Part shown: positions 18,777 to 26,587 of the stretch, piece by piece
How the letters are laid out: every line of letters starts with the position of its first letter
Numbering within the stretch: position 1 is the stretch's first letter
Source: Bacteroidota bacterium
Lineage (GTDB): Bacteria > Bacteroidota > Bacteroidia > Chitinophagales > Chitinophagaceae
Direction of reading: 5' to 3'
NCBI GenBank assembly: GCA_030706735.1
Contig: JAUZNZ010000035.1
Location: 1 to 42,752, forward strand
Length of the DNA stretch: 42,752 bases
Position numbers and translations under genes: made by a program
The notes under the pieces: generated by a model
The model's input: the letters and a program-made list of their open reading frames with translations, nothing else
Told to the model about the DNA's origin: nothing
The model's database searches: none

Positions 18777-19724
18777 ATGAAGAAATATCCATACGCTTCA
18801 CTAGCCCTCACCATCACCGCCCTCGCCGCCATCGCGCTCATGCCGGCCGGGGCCCTCGCACAGAAGCCGGCGCATGTGAAGCTCAATAGCCTGTTAAGCC
18901 GGATTCCTATCCCGCAATCCTCGGCCGCCTGCTATGCGACCTGCACGACGACAACGGACGCCTCCGGTGTAACCTCGATCAAAGATCTTGGCCCCGCGTT
19001 CACCACCTTACAGGACGAGCTCAAATCCTTGATGATGGCCGATATGAGTGCGATGAACAATCCGGCGGCGCCCAAATCCACGCCCCAGGCCCCGACCGCA
19101 GACGAGATCGCGAAAATGCAGGCTGACGCGATGGCGAAGGCCCAGGCCTATCAACAAGGGGGCGGGGCCAATACCGCGGCCATGATGCAAGCACAGGCGC
19201 AAGCCCACAAGCAGGCCACGGCTCCGTCGAAGGCCAACCTCCTCGCCATGCAAAACCTCAGTAAGGCCGGCGAGGCGAATCAAAAAATCCAAAGCATGCT
19301 GATGGAGGTCAGGCAAAAAATGGTTGCGCTTCACAAGGAGGAACCGCAAATCCCACCCAATTGCCCCGAAGTAAGGCAAGGCAGCTATGTCGGGCCGACC
19401 TGCGCATGCGAATATGCCCGCGGGGTTACGGCCGAGAAGAACCGGGTCACGGTCATGGATCATTATATCCAGCAGAGAAGTGCGATCATCCGGAACGCGA
19501 TCGGTCAGATACAGGTTCAGCTGGGGATCGTAGATCAACTCATGGAAGACACCAAATACGGTGACGCCATCACCGATCCGACCTTGCTTCAATTACTTTG
19601 GTCCGCCCAGCGGCAGGCTATGAGCGGGGTCGTAGAGATGCTTGGCGCCTCCAGCGGCGCCTGGACTGATGGCTCCAACACCTATTTGAGCCTCGTCAAC
19701 GCACAAGTGAATCACTGTAAATAA
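18777..19724 (+). CDS. Unrecognised secreted protein, 315 aa (operon gene 3)
   Basis: Family not recognised. Signal peptide at residues 1-29 (LALTITALAAIALMPAGALAQ). The mature protein begins with a CYATC cysteine pair and contains a low-complexity Ala/Gln/Met-rich helical middle (about 75-190, with MQADAMAKAQAYQ and AAMMQAQAQAHKQ). A second cysteine cluster lies near 205-220 (NCPEVRQGS..PTCACEY), and a helical C-terminal part ends in NHCK. The cysteines suggest disulfides outside the cytoplasm. ATG at 18777, nine bases after the previous stop. Role unknown; its place in the operon suggests it acts with the OmpA-family protein and the two other secreted proteins. Confidence 0.8.
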   Translation: MKKYPYASLALTITALAAIALMPAGALAQKPAHVKLNSLLSRIPIPQSSAACYATCTTTTDASGVTSIKDLGPAFTTLQDELKSLMMADMSAMNNPAAPKSTPQAPTADEIAKMQADAMAKAQAYQQGGGANTAAMMQAQAQAHKQATAPSKANLLAMQNLSKAGEANQKIQSMLMEVRQKMVALHKEEPQIPPNCPEVRQGSYVGPTCACEYARGVTAEKNRVTVMDHYIQQRSAIIRNAIGQIQVQLGIVDQLMEDTKYGDAITDPTLLQLLWSAQRQAMSGVVEMLGASSGAWTDGSNTYLSLVNAQVNHCK

Positions 19725-19730
19725 TTGCCC

Positions 19731-20915
19731 ATGCTTCGCGCAAATACCCTGTTCTACCTCATGTTCCTCTGGGCTCTCGCCGTTCCCTGCACAGCCTGCT
19801 CGCAAAGCAACTGTCCCCAGATGCCCGCGGACTGCCCGGTAGAGGACTACCCAAACCTCGACCTTTCGGAAGACAGCGTCAGCAAGCTGGGCAACCCGAT
19901 CATCCCGCAGGAGGTCGCGATGGAACACTTCCTGCGCCGCCGGACGACGGCTCTGATGAAGCGGATCGCGCAAAAAGAGGGTTGGGAGGTGACCGAATTG
20001 TCCGAAGGCGGCGCCTCCGGCTATCGCGACCTGCCGCCGCATGATACCCCCTTGAATTATGCGCTTCGTCCGCCGCATTGGTTCGAAATATCCTTCCAGT
20101 TTATCATCAACAAGGATTCGCTGGCGGCCTGGGCAGCCTGGATCAAGGATCTGAGCGAACGGCGCCTGGCCGACGTAAACCAATATGCCAGCCGCATGGC
20201 CTCGGTCGAGGATAAGCGAAAGGCCTATATGGACTCGGCGAATTACTATGGTGACCTGAAGGCCAACTACATGACCGCCCATATGGCCGGCTACCAGCAG
20301 GCGTTGATGTCCGGGAGCAAGTCGGGAACCGCTGCGTATGAAAAAGCGGTAGACGCCTATGACAAAAAAGTAAACTATTGGATCAATAAGGCCACCGACC
20401 TGCAAAAAGATGCGTCCAGCGAAAAGAGGCAGAGCGACGCCGAGGAGGAAAAGAATTCGGTCGGCCAGCGTTACCACGACGCGACCGTGGTCACGGTCGA
20501 ATTTCGGTTCAATGGGGAAAATGCGCTCACGAATGAAGCCCATGCGGCCGGCGAGGCGTCGGGCAGTTCGTCCGGCGGCAATCCGTCCGGCGCCTCCGGT
20601 TACAGCCTCGCGCGCTGGTATAGCAATCCGAAACCTTATCTGAAGGACCCGCTGGCGCTCTACACCCATTCACGAAATTTTGTGCTGCTGCTTGACGGCC
20701 CTTGGAATCTGCATCCCGACGCAAATGGGATTTTCTACCCATCCTTCCGCTCGAACAAGCAGGCCATTGACCAGCGGACGCCTAAATCGATCAAGAGTGA
20801 CCGCATACAGGCGATCAGTATCCATATCGCCGGCAATAAAGCAGGCATCGGCCGCGTGCTCGCGGATCTTTCGGCCGCGGAATTAAGAAGCTCGCTCAAA
20901 GAGCATTCACAGTGA
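19731..20915 (+). CDS. Unrecognised secreted protein, 394 aa (operon gene 4)
   Basis: Family not recognised. The ATG at 19731 starts a signal peptide (LFYLMFLWALAVPCTACSQ); an in-frame TTG at 19725 overlaps nothing useful. The CTAC segment is a poor lipobox match, so signal peptidase I cleavage is as likely as lipidation. The mature N-terminus is Cys/Pro-rich (SNCPQMPADCPVEDYP). A long charged helical, probably coiled-coil, segment covers about 140-250 (DLSERRLADVNQYASRM, KVNYWINKATDLQK). After a Gly/Ser linker (GSSSGGNPSGASG) a C-terminal domain has RNFVLLLDGPWNLHPD. Last gene of the operon, six bases after the previous stop. The repeat-marked AT-rich island begins immediately after it. Confidence 0.8.
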   Translation: MLRANTLFYLMFLWALAVPCTACSQSNCPQMPADCPVEDYPNLDLSEDSVSKLGNPIIPQEVAMEHFLRRRTTALMKRIAQKEGWEVTELSEGGASGYRDLPPHDTPLNYALRPPHWFEISFQFIINKDSLAAWAAWIKDLSERRLADVNQYASRMASVEDKRKAYMDSANYYGDLKANYMTAHMAGYQQALMSGSKSGTAAYEKAVDAYDKKVNYWINKATDLQKDASSEKRQSDAEEEKNSVGQRYHDATVVTVEFRFNGENALTNEAHAAGEASGSSSGGNPSGASGYSLARWYSNPKPYLKDPLALYTHSRNFVLLLDGPWNLHPDANGIFYPSFRSNKQAIDQRTPKSIKSDRIQAISIHIAGNKAGIGRVLADLSAAELRSSLKEHSQ

Positions 20916-20940
20916 AAAAAGCCAACCTGTTTCCCTCCGC

Positions 20941-20971
20941 CGCGGGCATGGCGGGGGGAGCGGGGGGTGCG
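20941..20971. repeat. Lone G-rich repeat end at the island's left border
   Basis: CGGGCATGGCGGGGGGAGCG and its flanks match the G-rich right ends of repeat copies at 22672-22700 and 25914-25943. The rest of the repeat is missing, so this is probably a solo end or remnant at the backbone/island junction. Confidence 0.5.
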
Positions 20972-21045
20972 ATGAGATCTTCACCCACCTTACGTCAATA
21001 ATTGCTATTTTTGGGCTGCCTTTTCTTAGTGAAATATTCATACAT

Positions 21046-21615
21046 ATGCCAGGTGCAATCCCAAGAATATCTTCTTCACATGCTCTAGACTTGATCCAGC
21101 AAGGCCTCCCACTCATAAATTGTTACATTGAAGGTGATATCAATCTAAAGAAGAACGAGGAGAAATTAGTCTATCCTATTTTCTTCGAAAATTGCATCAT
21201 TGAGAATTTGATTTCGTCAGCGATAGATTTTAAACATTCTCTCACGTTAATTGGATCGACAGTTCTCAAGTGTTCGTTCCATTCTGCATATTTTTTTGAT
21301 GGTTTAACCTTGGATAATTGTTCCTTTAAAAGCTATCTGGAATTTGAGGCAGGAGGTCACAACAATCGTCCTTTCTTGATAAAAAATTCGAATTTTTCGG
21401 AATTTGTCAATTTTTTCGATTGTTGGTTTCACAGCGACGTCATAATATTTAATAATCATTTTGAAGGAGGTACTAATTTGATGGGCAACAGAAATCAGAT
21501 AGGCGGAGTTGAATTTGTCGTTTCACCATTCATTCAAAATAATACAGGACGTATTGATGCGGATGGCGATGGTGGCAGACCTGTAAATATTATTAACCTC
21601 CTTAGGTTCAAGTAA
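21046..21615 (+). CDS. Beta-helix-like protein, paralogue 1
   Basis: 189 residues, no signal peptide. The N-terminal helix (ISSSHALDLIQQGLPL) is followed by short strand repeats (FENCIIENL, STVLKCSFHSAYF, LTLDNCSFKSYLEF, NSNFSEFVNFFDCWF, DVIIFNNHF) that read like a pentapeptide-repeat-like right-handed beta-helix. A homologue of the same length lies at 26006-26575, roughly two thirds identical by eye. No function recognised; beta-helix proteins in such islands may act as immunity or protein-interaction factors, which is inference. AT-rich relative to the paralogue and to the backbone. Convergent with the pseudogene at 21655-21769. Confidence 0.8.
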   Translation: MPGAIPRISSSHALDLIQQGLPLINCYIEGDINLKKNEEKLVYPIFFENCIIENLISSAIDFKHSLTLIGSTVLKCSFHSAYFFDGLTLDNCSFKSYLEFEAGGHNNRPFLIKNSNFSEFVNFFDCWFHSDVIIFNNHFEGGTNLMGNRNQIGGVEFVVSPFIQNNTGRIDADGDGGRPVNIINLLRFK

Positions 21616-21654
21616 GATGCTTGTTCGGGGCATCAGGGTGGACGAAAACTCTTT

Positions 21655-21769
21655 ACAAATTAAATACCAGGAATATTTCTTAATTGTTGAAATTCCGTAA
21701 ACCGTATATTCCTTATCAATCGTTAAATTGTTTAGCATGTTTTCGTCTGCCGATGCATTTCACTCCCAT
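21655..21769 (-). pseudogene. Truncated copy of the 22769-23203 gene
   Basis: Read leftward it begins MGVKCIG, matching MKVKCIG of the intact gene, then jumps to ADENMLNNLTIDKEYTVYG and continues to YSWYLIC before homology stops near 21655. The intact gene has two CCGATG copies 56 bp apart (23128-23133 and 23184-23189, plus-strand sense). The pseudogene retains one (21750-21755). A 56-bp deletion between these short direct repeats explains the gap and shifts the frame. The 3' two thirds are also lost. Confidence 0.85.
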
Positions 21770-21854
21770 ATTTCATTCATTTATATGAGCTGAGGCGCCT
21801 GGCGCAGCGGAATTGTGCACTTAAATCCCACCATATATTTTCCGCCGCGAACAT

Positions 21855-22391
21855 TCACTTAGACAACTTCCTGGTTGCAATCTCATATTTCTTGGAATAA
21901 GATCTAGGAAATTCATCCAAGCCAATTTGGTCTACCAATTCGATAAACTTCTTGTAGTCTTCATCCTGCCAGACTTTATCGGCCGCGGCCTTTAATTGGC
22001 TTTGCAATATGCGTCTTGTATATTCTTTGCTATCCTTTTTAACCCATAGCTTTAGCTTTTCAAAGTCACCCGGGCTGCCTTTGAAAAGTCCCGCCCCCTT
22101 GTTCTGCATAAACAAAATTAGATTCGAAACGAATTGATCGTGGCTTGTGCTCTCCAATTGGATATTTGGATCAAATAGTTCTCTTATCGCCTGCTCATAA
22201 AGAGGGCACGTAAATACCCCCTGCCTACCAATTTGCACGAAATGAGAATTCTCTCTGATATCGAAACTAATGAACAGTTCAACTGCATTGGATTGGAATT
22301 TAAAGAAACAACTGTCATGACTGAGCAACTTAAATCCATACGATCTAAGGATAGGTTCGACTCTTTGAATTATCAGTGCGTCAAAGTCCAT
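21855..22391 (-). CDS. Immunity-like protein, paralogue 1
   Basis: 178 residues, cytoplasmic, family not recognised by name. The first half looks alpha/beta (MDFDALIIQRVEPILRSYGF, DIRENSHFVQIGRQGVF) and the second helical (KLKLWVKKDSKEYTRRIL). The size, the lack of export signal and the copy next door (23337-23876, roughly 65-70% identical by eye) fit an immunity protein, but this is inference. The start ATG at 22391 matches the paralogue's second methionine. It lies upstream of the truncated pseudogene at 21655-21769, just as its paralogue lies upstream of the intact version, so a two-gene module was duplicated. Confidence 0.8.
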   Translation of the reverse strand: MDFDALIIQRVEPILRSYGFKLLSHDSCFFKFQSNAVELFISFDIRENSHFVQIGRQGVFTCPLYEQAIRELFDPNIQLESTSHDQFVSNLILFMQNKGAGLFKGSPGDFEKLKLWVKKDSKEYTRRILQSQLKAAADKVWQDEDYKKFIELVDQIGLDEFPRSYSKKYEIATRKLSK

Positions 22392-22506
22392 TATCTACCC
22401 ATTTGGTTTTCATCCTTTCGACTTTCTATTTCCTGTTGCCGCAAATTGGGTTAGCTATTGCAAAAAAAACGGCAGGCATCAGGCGTGTCGCACAAGTCGC
22501 AACCAT

Positions 22507-22700
22507 ACCGCCGCCGCCCCCCTACTATGCTTTTCCTGAAAGTGAGTTCGAGTGATAGACCCCCTGTCAAAGAAGTGAACTTTTTGCAATTGATTGAAAA
22601 TAGATTAGTTATAAAAAGTTCACTTTCTCGCACGTGGATTTTGCAAGACGAGTCGCATCAGGAAAGGAAACCCGCGGGCATAGCAGGGGGGGTGCGGGAA
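22507..22700. repeat. Island repeat copy A (complete)
   Basis: C-rich left end (CCGCCCCCCTACTATGC), a conserved body with GACCCCCTGTCAAAG, then inverted arms AAGTGAACTTTTT (22573-22585) and AAAAAGTTCACTT (22613-22625) around a loop containing CAATTGATTG. An ATTTTGC block ends at 22644, and the G-rich right end GCATAGCAGGGGGG (22679-22692) is roughly the reverse complement of the left end. Total about 194 bp. An extra 35 bp to the left (22473-22507) is shared only with copy B. Confidence 0.8.
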
Positions 22701-22768
22701 TAGGAACTATTTTCTTACTCTTCTGGCATTTTAGAGCCCATCAAACGGATCAGAATACGGCTAACCGG

Positions 22769-23203
22769 TCACCTGAATTCACTATCCATCAATTCCTTGT
22801 ATTTCAGAAAAATATCAGCTTCTCTTTTCGCATCATCTACAAGCTTGCTATAAAAAAATTCTTCCGTTACCCATTCCTTAAACCCAAACTCTATTATTCT
22901 TTGATCACTGTCAAAATGATCCGTGCTGTCAACGGCCACCCAATAACGGGAAAGTCTGCCATCCGTAATTACAAAATATCGATGGAAAACATACATAGGA
23001 TATATTGTGTATTTACCATCAAAATGATCTTCACAAATTAAATACCAGGAATATTTCTTTATTGTTGAAATTCCATAAACCGTATATTCCTTATCAATCG
23101 TTAAATTGTGTAGCATGTTTTCATCTGCCGATGGAATTGAACGCCAATCTATTCCTGGAGGAATATGATCACCCATTGTGGTACCGATGCATTTTACTTT
23201 CAT
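22769..23203 (-). CDS. Immunity-like protein (intact parent of the truncated copy)
   Basis: 144 residues, no signal peptide. N-terminus MKVKCIGTTMGDHIPPGIDW, then beta-rich (LTIDKEYTVYGISTIKKYSWYLI, YTIYPMYVFHRYFVITDG) and a helical C-terminus (FFYSKLVDDAKREADIFLKY). The compact beta-then-helix form is common in contact-toxin immunity proteins, but I cannot name the family. It follows the paralogue-2 gene in the direction of transcription with a 133-nt gap. A decayed duplicate is at 21655-21769. Confidence 0.8.
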   Translation of the reverse strand: MKVKCIGTTMGDHIPPGIDWRSIPSADENMLHNLTIDKEYTVYGISTIKKYSWYLICEDHFDGKYTIYPMYVFHRYFVITDGRLSRYWVAVDSTDHFDSDQRIIEFGFKEWVTEEFFYSKLVDDAKREADIFLKYKELMDSEFR

Positions 23204-23336
23204 ATCTAATCCAATTTTTTAAGATAGTAAATCATTTTTCTGCGTCCGCCACCTGCCTCCAAATAGCCGGAATTTGCTCCATGAGCATTTTAGCAGCGAT
23301 TGCAGCCCTATGTTTATTGGCCGTTTTCCAGGAAAT

Positions 23337-23873
23337 TCACTGAGACAACCGCCTGACAGCCATCTCGTATTTCTTAGAGTAAGATCCTGGCAATAATTTC
23401 AACCCAATCTGATTTACCAGTTTGATATATCTATCATAGTCGCCACCCTTCCAAGCTTTGTCTGCTGCCTCCTTCAGTTGCCCCTTCATTAATCGTTCTG
23501 TATATTCTTTGCTATCCTTTTTAACCCATAGCCTTAATTTATCTAAATCGCCGGGGTTGCCTTTGAAAAGCGCCGCTCCATTGTTTTGCATAAACAAATT
23601 GAGATTAGAAACGAATTGTTCGTGGCTGGCACTTTCCAATTGGATATCCGGATCAAATAATTCCTTAATCGCCCGATCATCGAGTGGGTACATAAATACC
23701 CCCCGACTGCCAATTTGCACGAAATGGGAATTCTCTCTTGTATCAAAACTAATTACCAGTTCAACTAAATTCGATTGGAATTGGAAAAAACAACTATGAT
23801 GCAGGAGCAACTTAAATCCATATGATCTAAGTATTGGCTCGACTCGTTGAACAATCAATGCATCAAAATCCAT
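23337..23873 (-). CDS. Immunity-like protein, paralogue 2
   Basis: 178 residues from the ATG at 23873; a second ATG at 23876 would add one Met. Sequence from MDFDALIVQRVEPILRSYGF to the end aligns without gaps to the gene at 21855-22391, with shared ENSHFVQIG, RGVF and LWVKKDSKEYT segments. Family not recognised. First gene of the two-gene module whose second member is 22769-23203. Confidence 0.8.
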   Translation of the reverse strand: MDFDALIVQRVEPILRSYGFKLLLHHSCFFQFQSNLVELVISFDTRENSHFVQIGSRGVFMYPLDDRAIKELFDPDIQLESASHEQFVSNLNLFMQNNGAALFKGNPGDLDKLRLWVKKDSKEYTERLMKGQLKEAADKAWKGGDYDRYIKLVNQIGLKLLPGSYSKKYEMAVRRLSQ

Positions 23874-24007
23874 CATTTACCTTTTAAGATTTCCACCTTT
23901 GTACTCACTTGGCGTTATTTCAGCGCTCGAAGCTGGAAAAACGAGGCTGGCAGCCCAAACAGGAACACCTGGCGGGGATGTTTCGCGTCAATTATAGGAC
24001 GGATCGA

Positions 24008-24628
24008 TCAATCAAAAGCGTGGTGAGCGAACATATCGAAAGAATTCTTACCCCCATTCTCTAATGCAATCTGCAAAATAGTCAGCAAGTCGATCTTTCG
24101 GCCTTCTTTAACCAATAATGGATGGAGGTATGGATTATACATGGAGTATCTCTTTTCAAGCTGAATGGTATACGATTTATCTTGCATTGCATATCGGAAT
24201 GCCGAAATTCCAAATTCATACATAGCTGACTCCATTTCCTTTCCCGGTCTCCGCTTATCCTTGATAAATTTAAGAAGCCGAAAATAGTCTGCTCTAATTA
24301 CCTCAATATCTTTATTTTGACTTGGAGCTGGATTTGTCAATTCCCTGATGTCCTGAACATGGGCCACAAGCCAGGTCTTTTGTGCCTCACCAATTGGAAA
24401 TGAATCTAAATCCCGGTATTTTATGAACTTTTCCTCATCTTTAAATATTATTCCCGGGTAAGACTCATCGTAGTTAGACGGAACCAGAACGAATTTGCCG
24501 TTGGGTAATGTGTAGATAATTCCTTTCATGCTTTGAATTGAATAGTGGGGATTGAAGGTTACCACACCCAATTGATTATGCTTAAGATATTCCAAACACT
24601 CTTTTGTTGATATGACTTTATATTCCAA
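24008..24628 (-). CDS. Unrecognised cytoplasmic protein, 206 aa
   Basis: Starts MEYKVISTKECLEYLKHNQ from a TTG at 24628. No ATG lies in frame upstream before a stop, and the next in-frame ATG would remove 29 residues, including a well-formed alpha/beta start. No signal peptide or membrane helix. Features include YPGIIFKDEEKFIKYRDLD, a basic stretch FIKDKRRPGKEME and a C-terminus with NSFDMFAHHAFD. Possibly an immunity or immunity-like protein by position and composition; no family assigned. The weak start codon could mean the gene is N-terminally eroded. It lies 45 nt downstream of the frameshifted gene at 24673-25015. Confidence 0.65.
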   Translation of the reverse strand: MEYKVISTKECLEYLKHNQLGVVTFNPHYSIQSMKGIIYTLPNGKFVLVPSNYDESYPGIIFKDEEKFIKYRDLDSFPIGEAQKTWLVAHVQDIRELTNPAPSQNKDIEVIRADYFRLLKFIKDKRRPGKEMESAMYEFGISAFRYAMQDKSYTIQLEKRYSMYNPYLHPLLVKEGRKIDLLTILQIALENGGKNSFDMFAHHAFD

Positions 24629-24672
24629 ACGCAGGTCTTTTATGCATGAATCATTTAGGCCGCCGCGGCCGA

Positions 24673-25015
24673 CTAATCGGTTGCACCTAATGAGTCCAGT
24701 TGCTCTTTAATCCATTTGAAATAATACTCCCTTCCTAAGGCATTCATCATCATAATATCATAATTATGTTGCTCCTCAATCAAATAATATCGACTCATTG
24801 GTTTTACCGGCCATATGAAGGTCAGACACAAGAAATAGTCGATCTATGCATGTGGTGTCTCTGTTTAACATACATTTGATTAGACTCTCTACTGTTCTCA
24901 TTTCTGCATCGGATTGTCCTCTGCAATCTGCGAATAAGACAAACAAAGCAGCGACCAGTCCTAAAAGCATCCCTTTTTCCGAGGATGACGTGTTATGGAT
25001 AAAGAAGGATCTCAT
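24673..25015 (-). pseudogene. Frameshifted small secreted-protein gene
   Basis: From the ATG at 25015 the frame encodes MRSFFIHN then a hydrophobic segment LLGLVAALFVLFADCRG and continues to NRDTTCID, ending at a TGA at 24778-24776. The next frame picks up at about 24843 as DYFLCLTFIWPVKPMSRYYL and runs to KWIKEQLDSLGATD and a TAG at 24675-24673, with clearly protein-like composition. One extra base near 24838-24846 (plus-strand GTCGATCTA) explains both halves as one gene of about 113 residues. The hydrophobic segment could be a signal peptide; DC is a poor lipobox. A sequencing error is the alternative. Confidence 0.6.
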
Positions 25016-25136
25016 GGAAATCGATTTTGTCTCTCTGCAGCAATAAAGCAAAAAATTTGCAAATGGCTATCTTTTAGCCTCAAGATTGTATTAACGTGTT
25101 GAAACAGGCATCAGGCGTGTCGCGCAAGTCGCAACC

Positions 25137-25322
25137 ATACCACCGCCGCCCCCCTACTATGCCTTTTTTGAAAGTGAGTTCGAGTGATAGACCCCCTGTC
25201 AAAGAAGTGAACTTTTTTCAATTAATTGAAAATAAAATAGTTATGAAAAGTTCACTTTCTTGCAAGGTATTTTGAAGGGAATGCACTTCGAAAAAAAGGA
25301 CTGCGCCAGGGGAGGCGAGGCC
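25137..25322. repeat. Island repeat copy B (right end degenerate)
   Basis: C-rich left end nearly identical to copy A, inverted arms AAGTGAACTTTT (25205-25216) and AAAAGTTCACTT (25246-25257), and an ATTTTG block at 25269-25274. The G-rich right end is only weakly recognisable (CCAGGGGAGGCGAGG, 25308-25322). The 35 bp before it (25105-25139) match those before copy A almost exactly. Confidence 0.75.
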
Positions 25323-25328
25323 ATCAAT

Positions 25329-25755
25329 CTATCTTCCCTCAAAGGCGGCGTGATAATTCTCAGACGGCATGGCCGTATTGATCGCGCGGAGGAAATAAAC
25401 CCCCGCGGCAAGAAGATGCGAAAATTGAAGGCGGGCCTCATTGGTATTTGAGATGCGCTCGCGCTGCAGCAGCCTTCCATCGACCGAAAGGACATCGACC
25501 TGCCAGGAACCGGCAGCGCTGCCGCCAGAGCCGCCACTGCCGGCGCCTCCGCCATTGAACACTAAATTGATATGGTCATTGGCTGGATTCGGAAAGACCA
25601 AGATCCCGCGGCCCGCATTGCCTACTTCGACCATCCTGATGATCGAATACACCGGGTTCATACCCGGATCGGTCCACTTCAGCCGGAAATATTATTTCCC
25701 CGCGATGGCGCGCGCTGTCGAAGCTGTCGAAGGAGCCGAAGTCGCGGCGACGCCG
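25329..25755 (-). pseudogene. C-terminal fragment of a T9SS cargo gene
   Basis: Reading leftward, the fragment aligns with the C-terminal third of the gene at 28814-30091: AIAGK, stop, YFRLKWTDPGMNPVYSIIRMVE, then a T9SS domain (GILVFPNPANDHINLVFN.., LLAAGVYFLRAIN). The codon for Trp in the intact relative (GKWYFRL) is TAA here. Everything 5' of this is missing. The fragment lies between repeat copies B and C, whose ends abut it on both sides. Confidence 0.85.
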
Positions 25756-25945
25756 TCACCCCACCCAGTATGCCTTTTTTGAAGTATAGGATGGATTGAT
25801 GGACCCCCTTTTAAGAAAGTGAACTTTTCGCAACTAGTTAAAAATAAATTGGTTATAAAAAGTTCACTATCTCACACGAGTATTTTGCGCGTCGAGCGCA
25901 TAATCATCCCCGGTCCCGGGCATGGCGGGGGAGCGGGGGCTGCCC
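25753..25945. repeat. Island repeat copy C (complete)
   Basis: Left end CACCCCACCCAGTATGCC, inverted arms AGTGAACTTTT (25818-25828) and AAAAGTTCACT (25858-25868), a loop with palindrome AACTAGTT in place of AATTAATT, an ATTTTGC block at 25882-25888, and a G-rich right end (GGCATGGCGGGGGAGCGGGGG, 25920-25940, flanks to 25945). About 193 bp, the same length as copy A. Confidence 0.8.
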
Positions 25946-26005
25946 GAAGGCCAGAACCCTTTTTTCCTTAACTTCATCGGCTATACATGTATAAAATCAT
26001 TTGAA

Positions 26006-26575
26006 ATGCAGGATGCATTCCAACGAATTTCATCTGCCCAGGCCATGGATTTGATTCTGCAAGGCCAACCGCTCAGGAACTTCTATGTAGAAGGCAATGT
26101 AGACTTGCACGAAAACGAGAAGAAGCTGAACCATCGCCTATTCATTGAACAATGCACCATTGAGAATCTGATCGGTTTGTCGGTCGAATTCAAACATTCC
26201 GTAACATTAGTCGCATCGTCGATACGCAAGTGTTCATTCAACTATGCGTATTTTTTTGACGGCTTGACAATCGACAATTGTTCCTTTAACAGCTATGTAG
26301 ACTTCGAGGCGGGTGGGCACAACAACCGGCCTATTTTGATCAAGAACTCAACTTTTTCAGAATTTGTCAACTTTTTTGATTGCTGGTTTCACGGCGAAGT
26401 TATCGTGGTCAATAATCACTTTCCGAAAGGGACTAACCTGATGGGCAACCTAACCGACATGGGCGGGGTGGAGTTTGTTGTTCCTCCGGTCATTGAAAAC
26501 AACACGGGGTCTATCGATCTCGATGGTGATGGCGACAGACCGGTAAATATTATTAACCTTCTCAAGTTCGATTAG
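26006..26575 (+). CDS. Beta-helix-like protein, paralogue 2
   Basis: 189 residues from the ATG at 26006, the same length and start context as the paralogue at 21046-21615; the longer frame from 25922 runs through repeat-derived sequence and is rejected. Shared motifs: ISSAQAMDLILQGQPL, FKHSVTLVASS, YFFDGLTIDNCSF, FEAGGHNNRP, SEFVNFFDCWFH and the end PVNIINLL. The strand repeats suggest a right-handed beta-helix. GC content is higher than in the paralogue, so the two copies probably did not arise very recently within this genome. A G-rich repeat end lies about 60 nt upstream of the ATG, as it does for the paralogue. Confidence 0.8.
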   Translation: MQDAFQRISSAQAMDLILQGQPLRNFYVEGNVDLHENEKKLNHRLFIEQCTIENLIGLSVEFKHSVTLVASSIRKCSFNYAYFFDGLTIDNCSFNSYVDFEAGGHNNRPILIKNSTFSEFVNFFDCWFHGEVIVVNNHFPKGTNLMGNLTDMGGVEFVVPPVIENNTGSIDLDGDGDRPVNIINLLKFD

Positions 26576-26587
26576 CCTGTCAATGAG

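Noticed and set aside
25922-26005. Upstream extension of the second beta-helix-like gene
   Set aside because: The extra 28 codons run through the G-rich repeat end and are absent from the equal-length paralogue.
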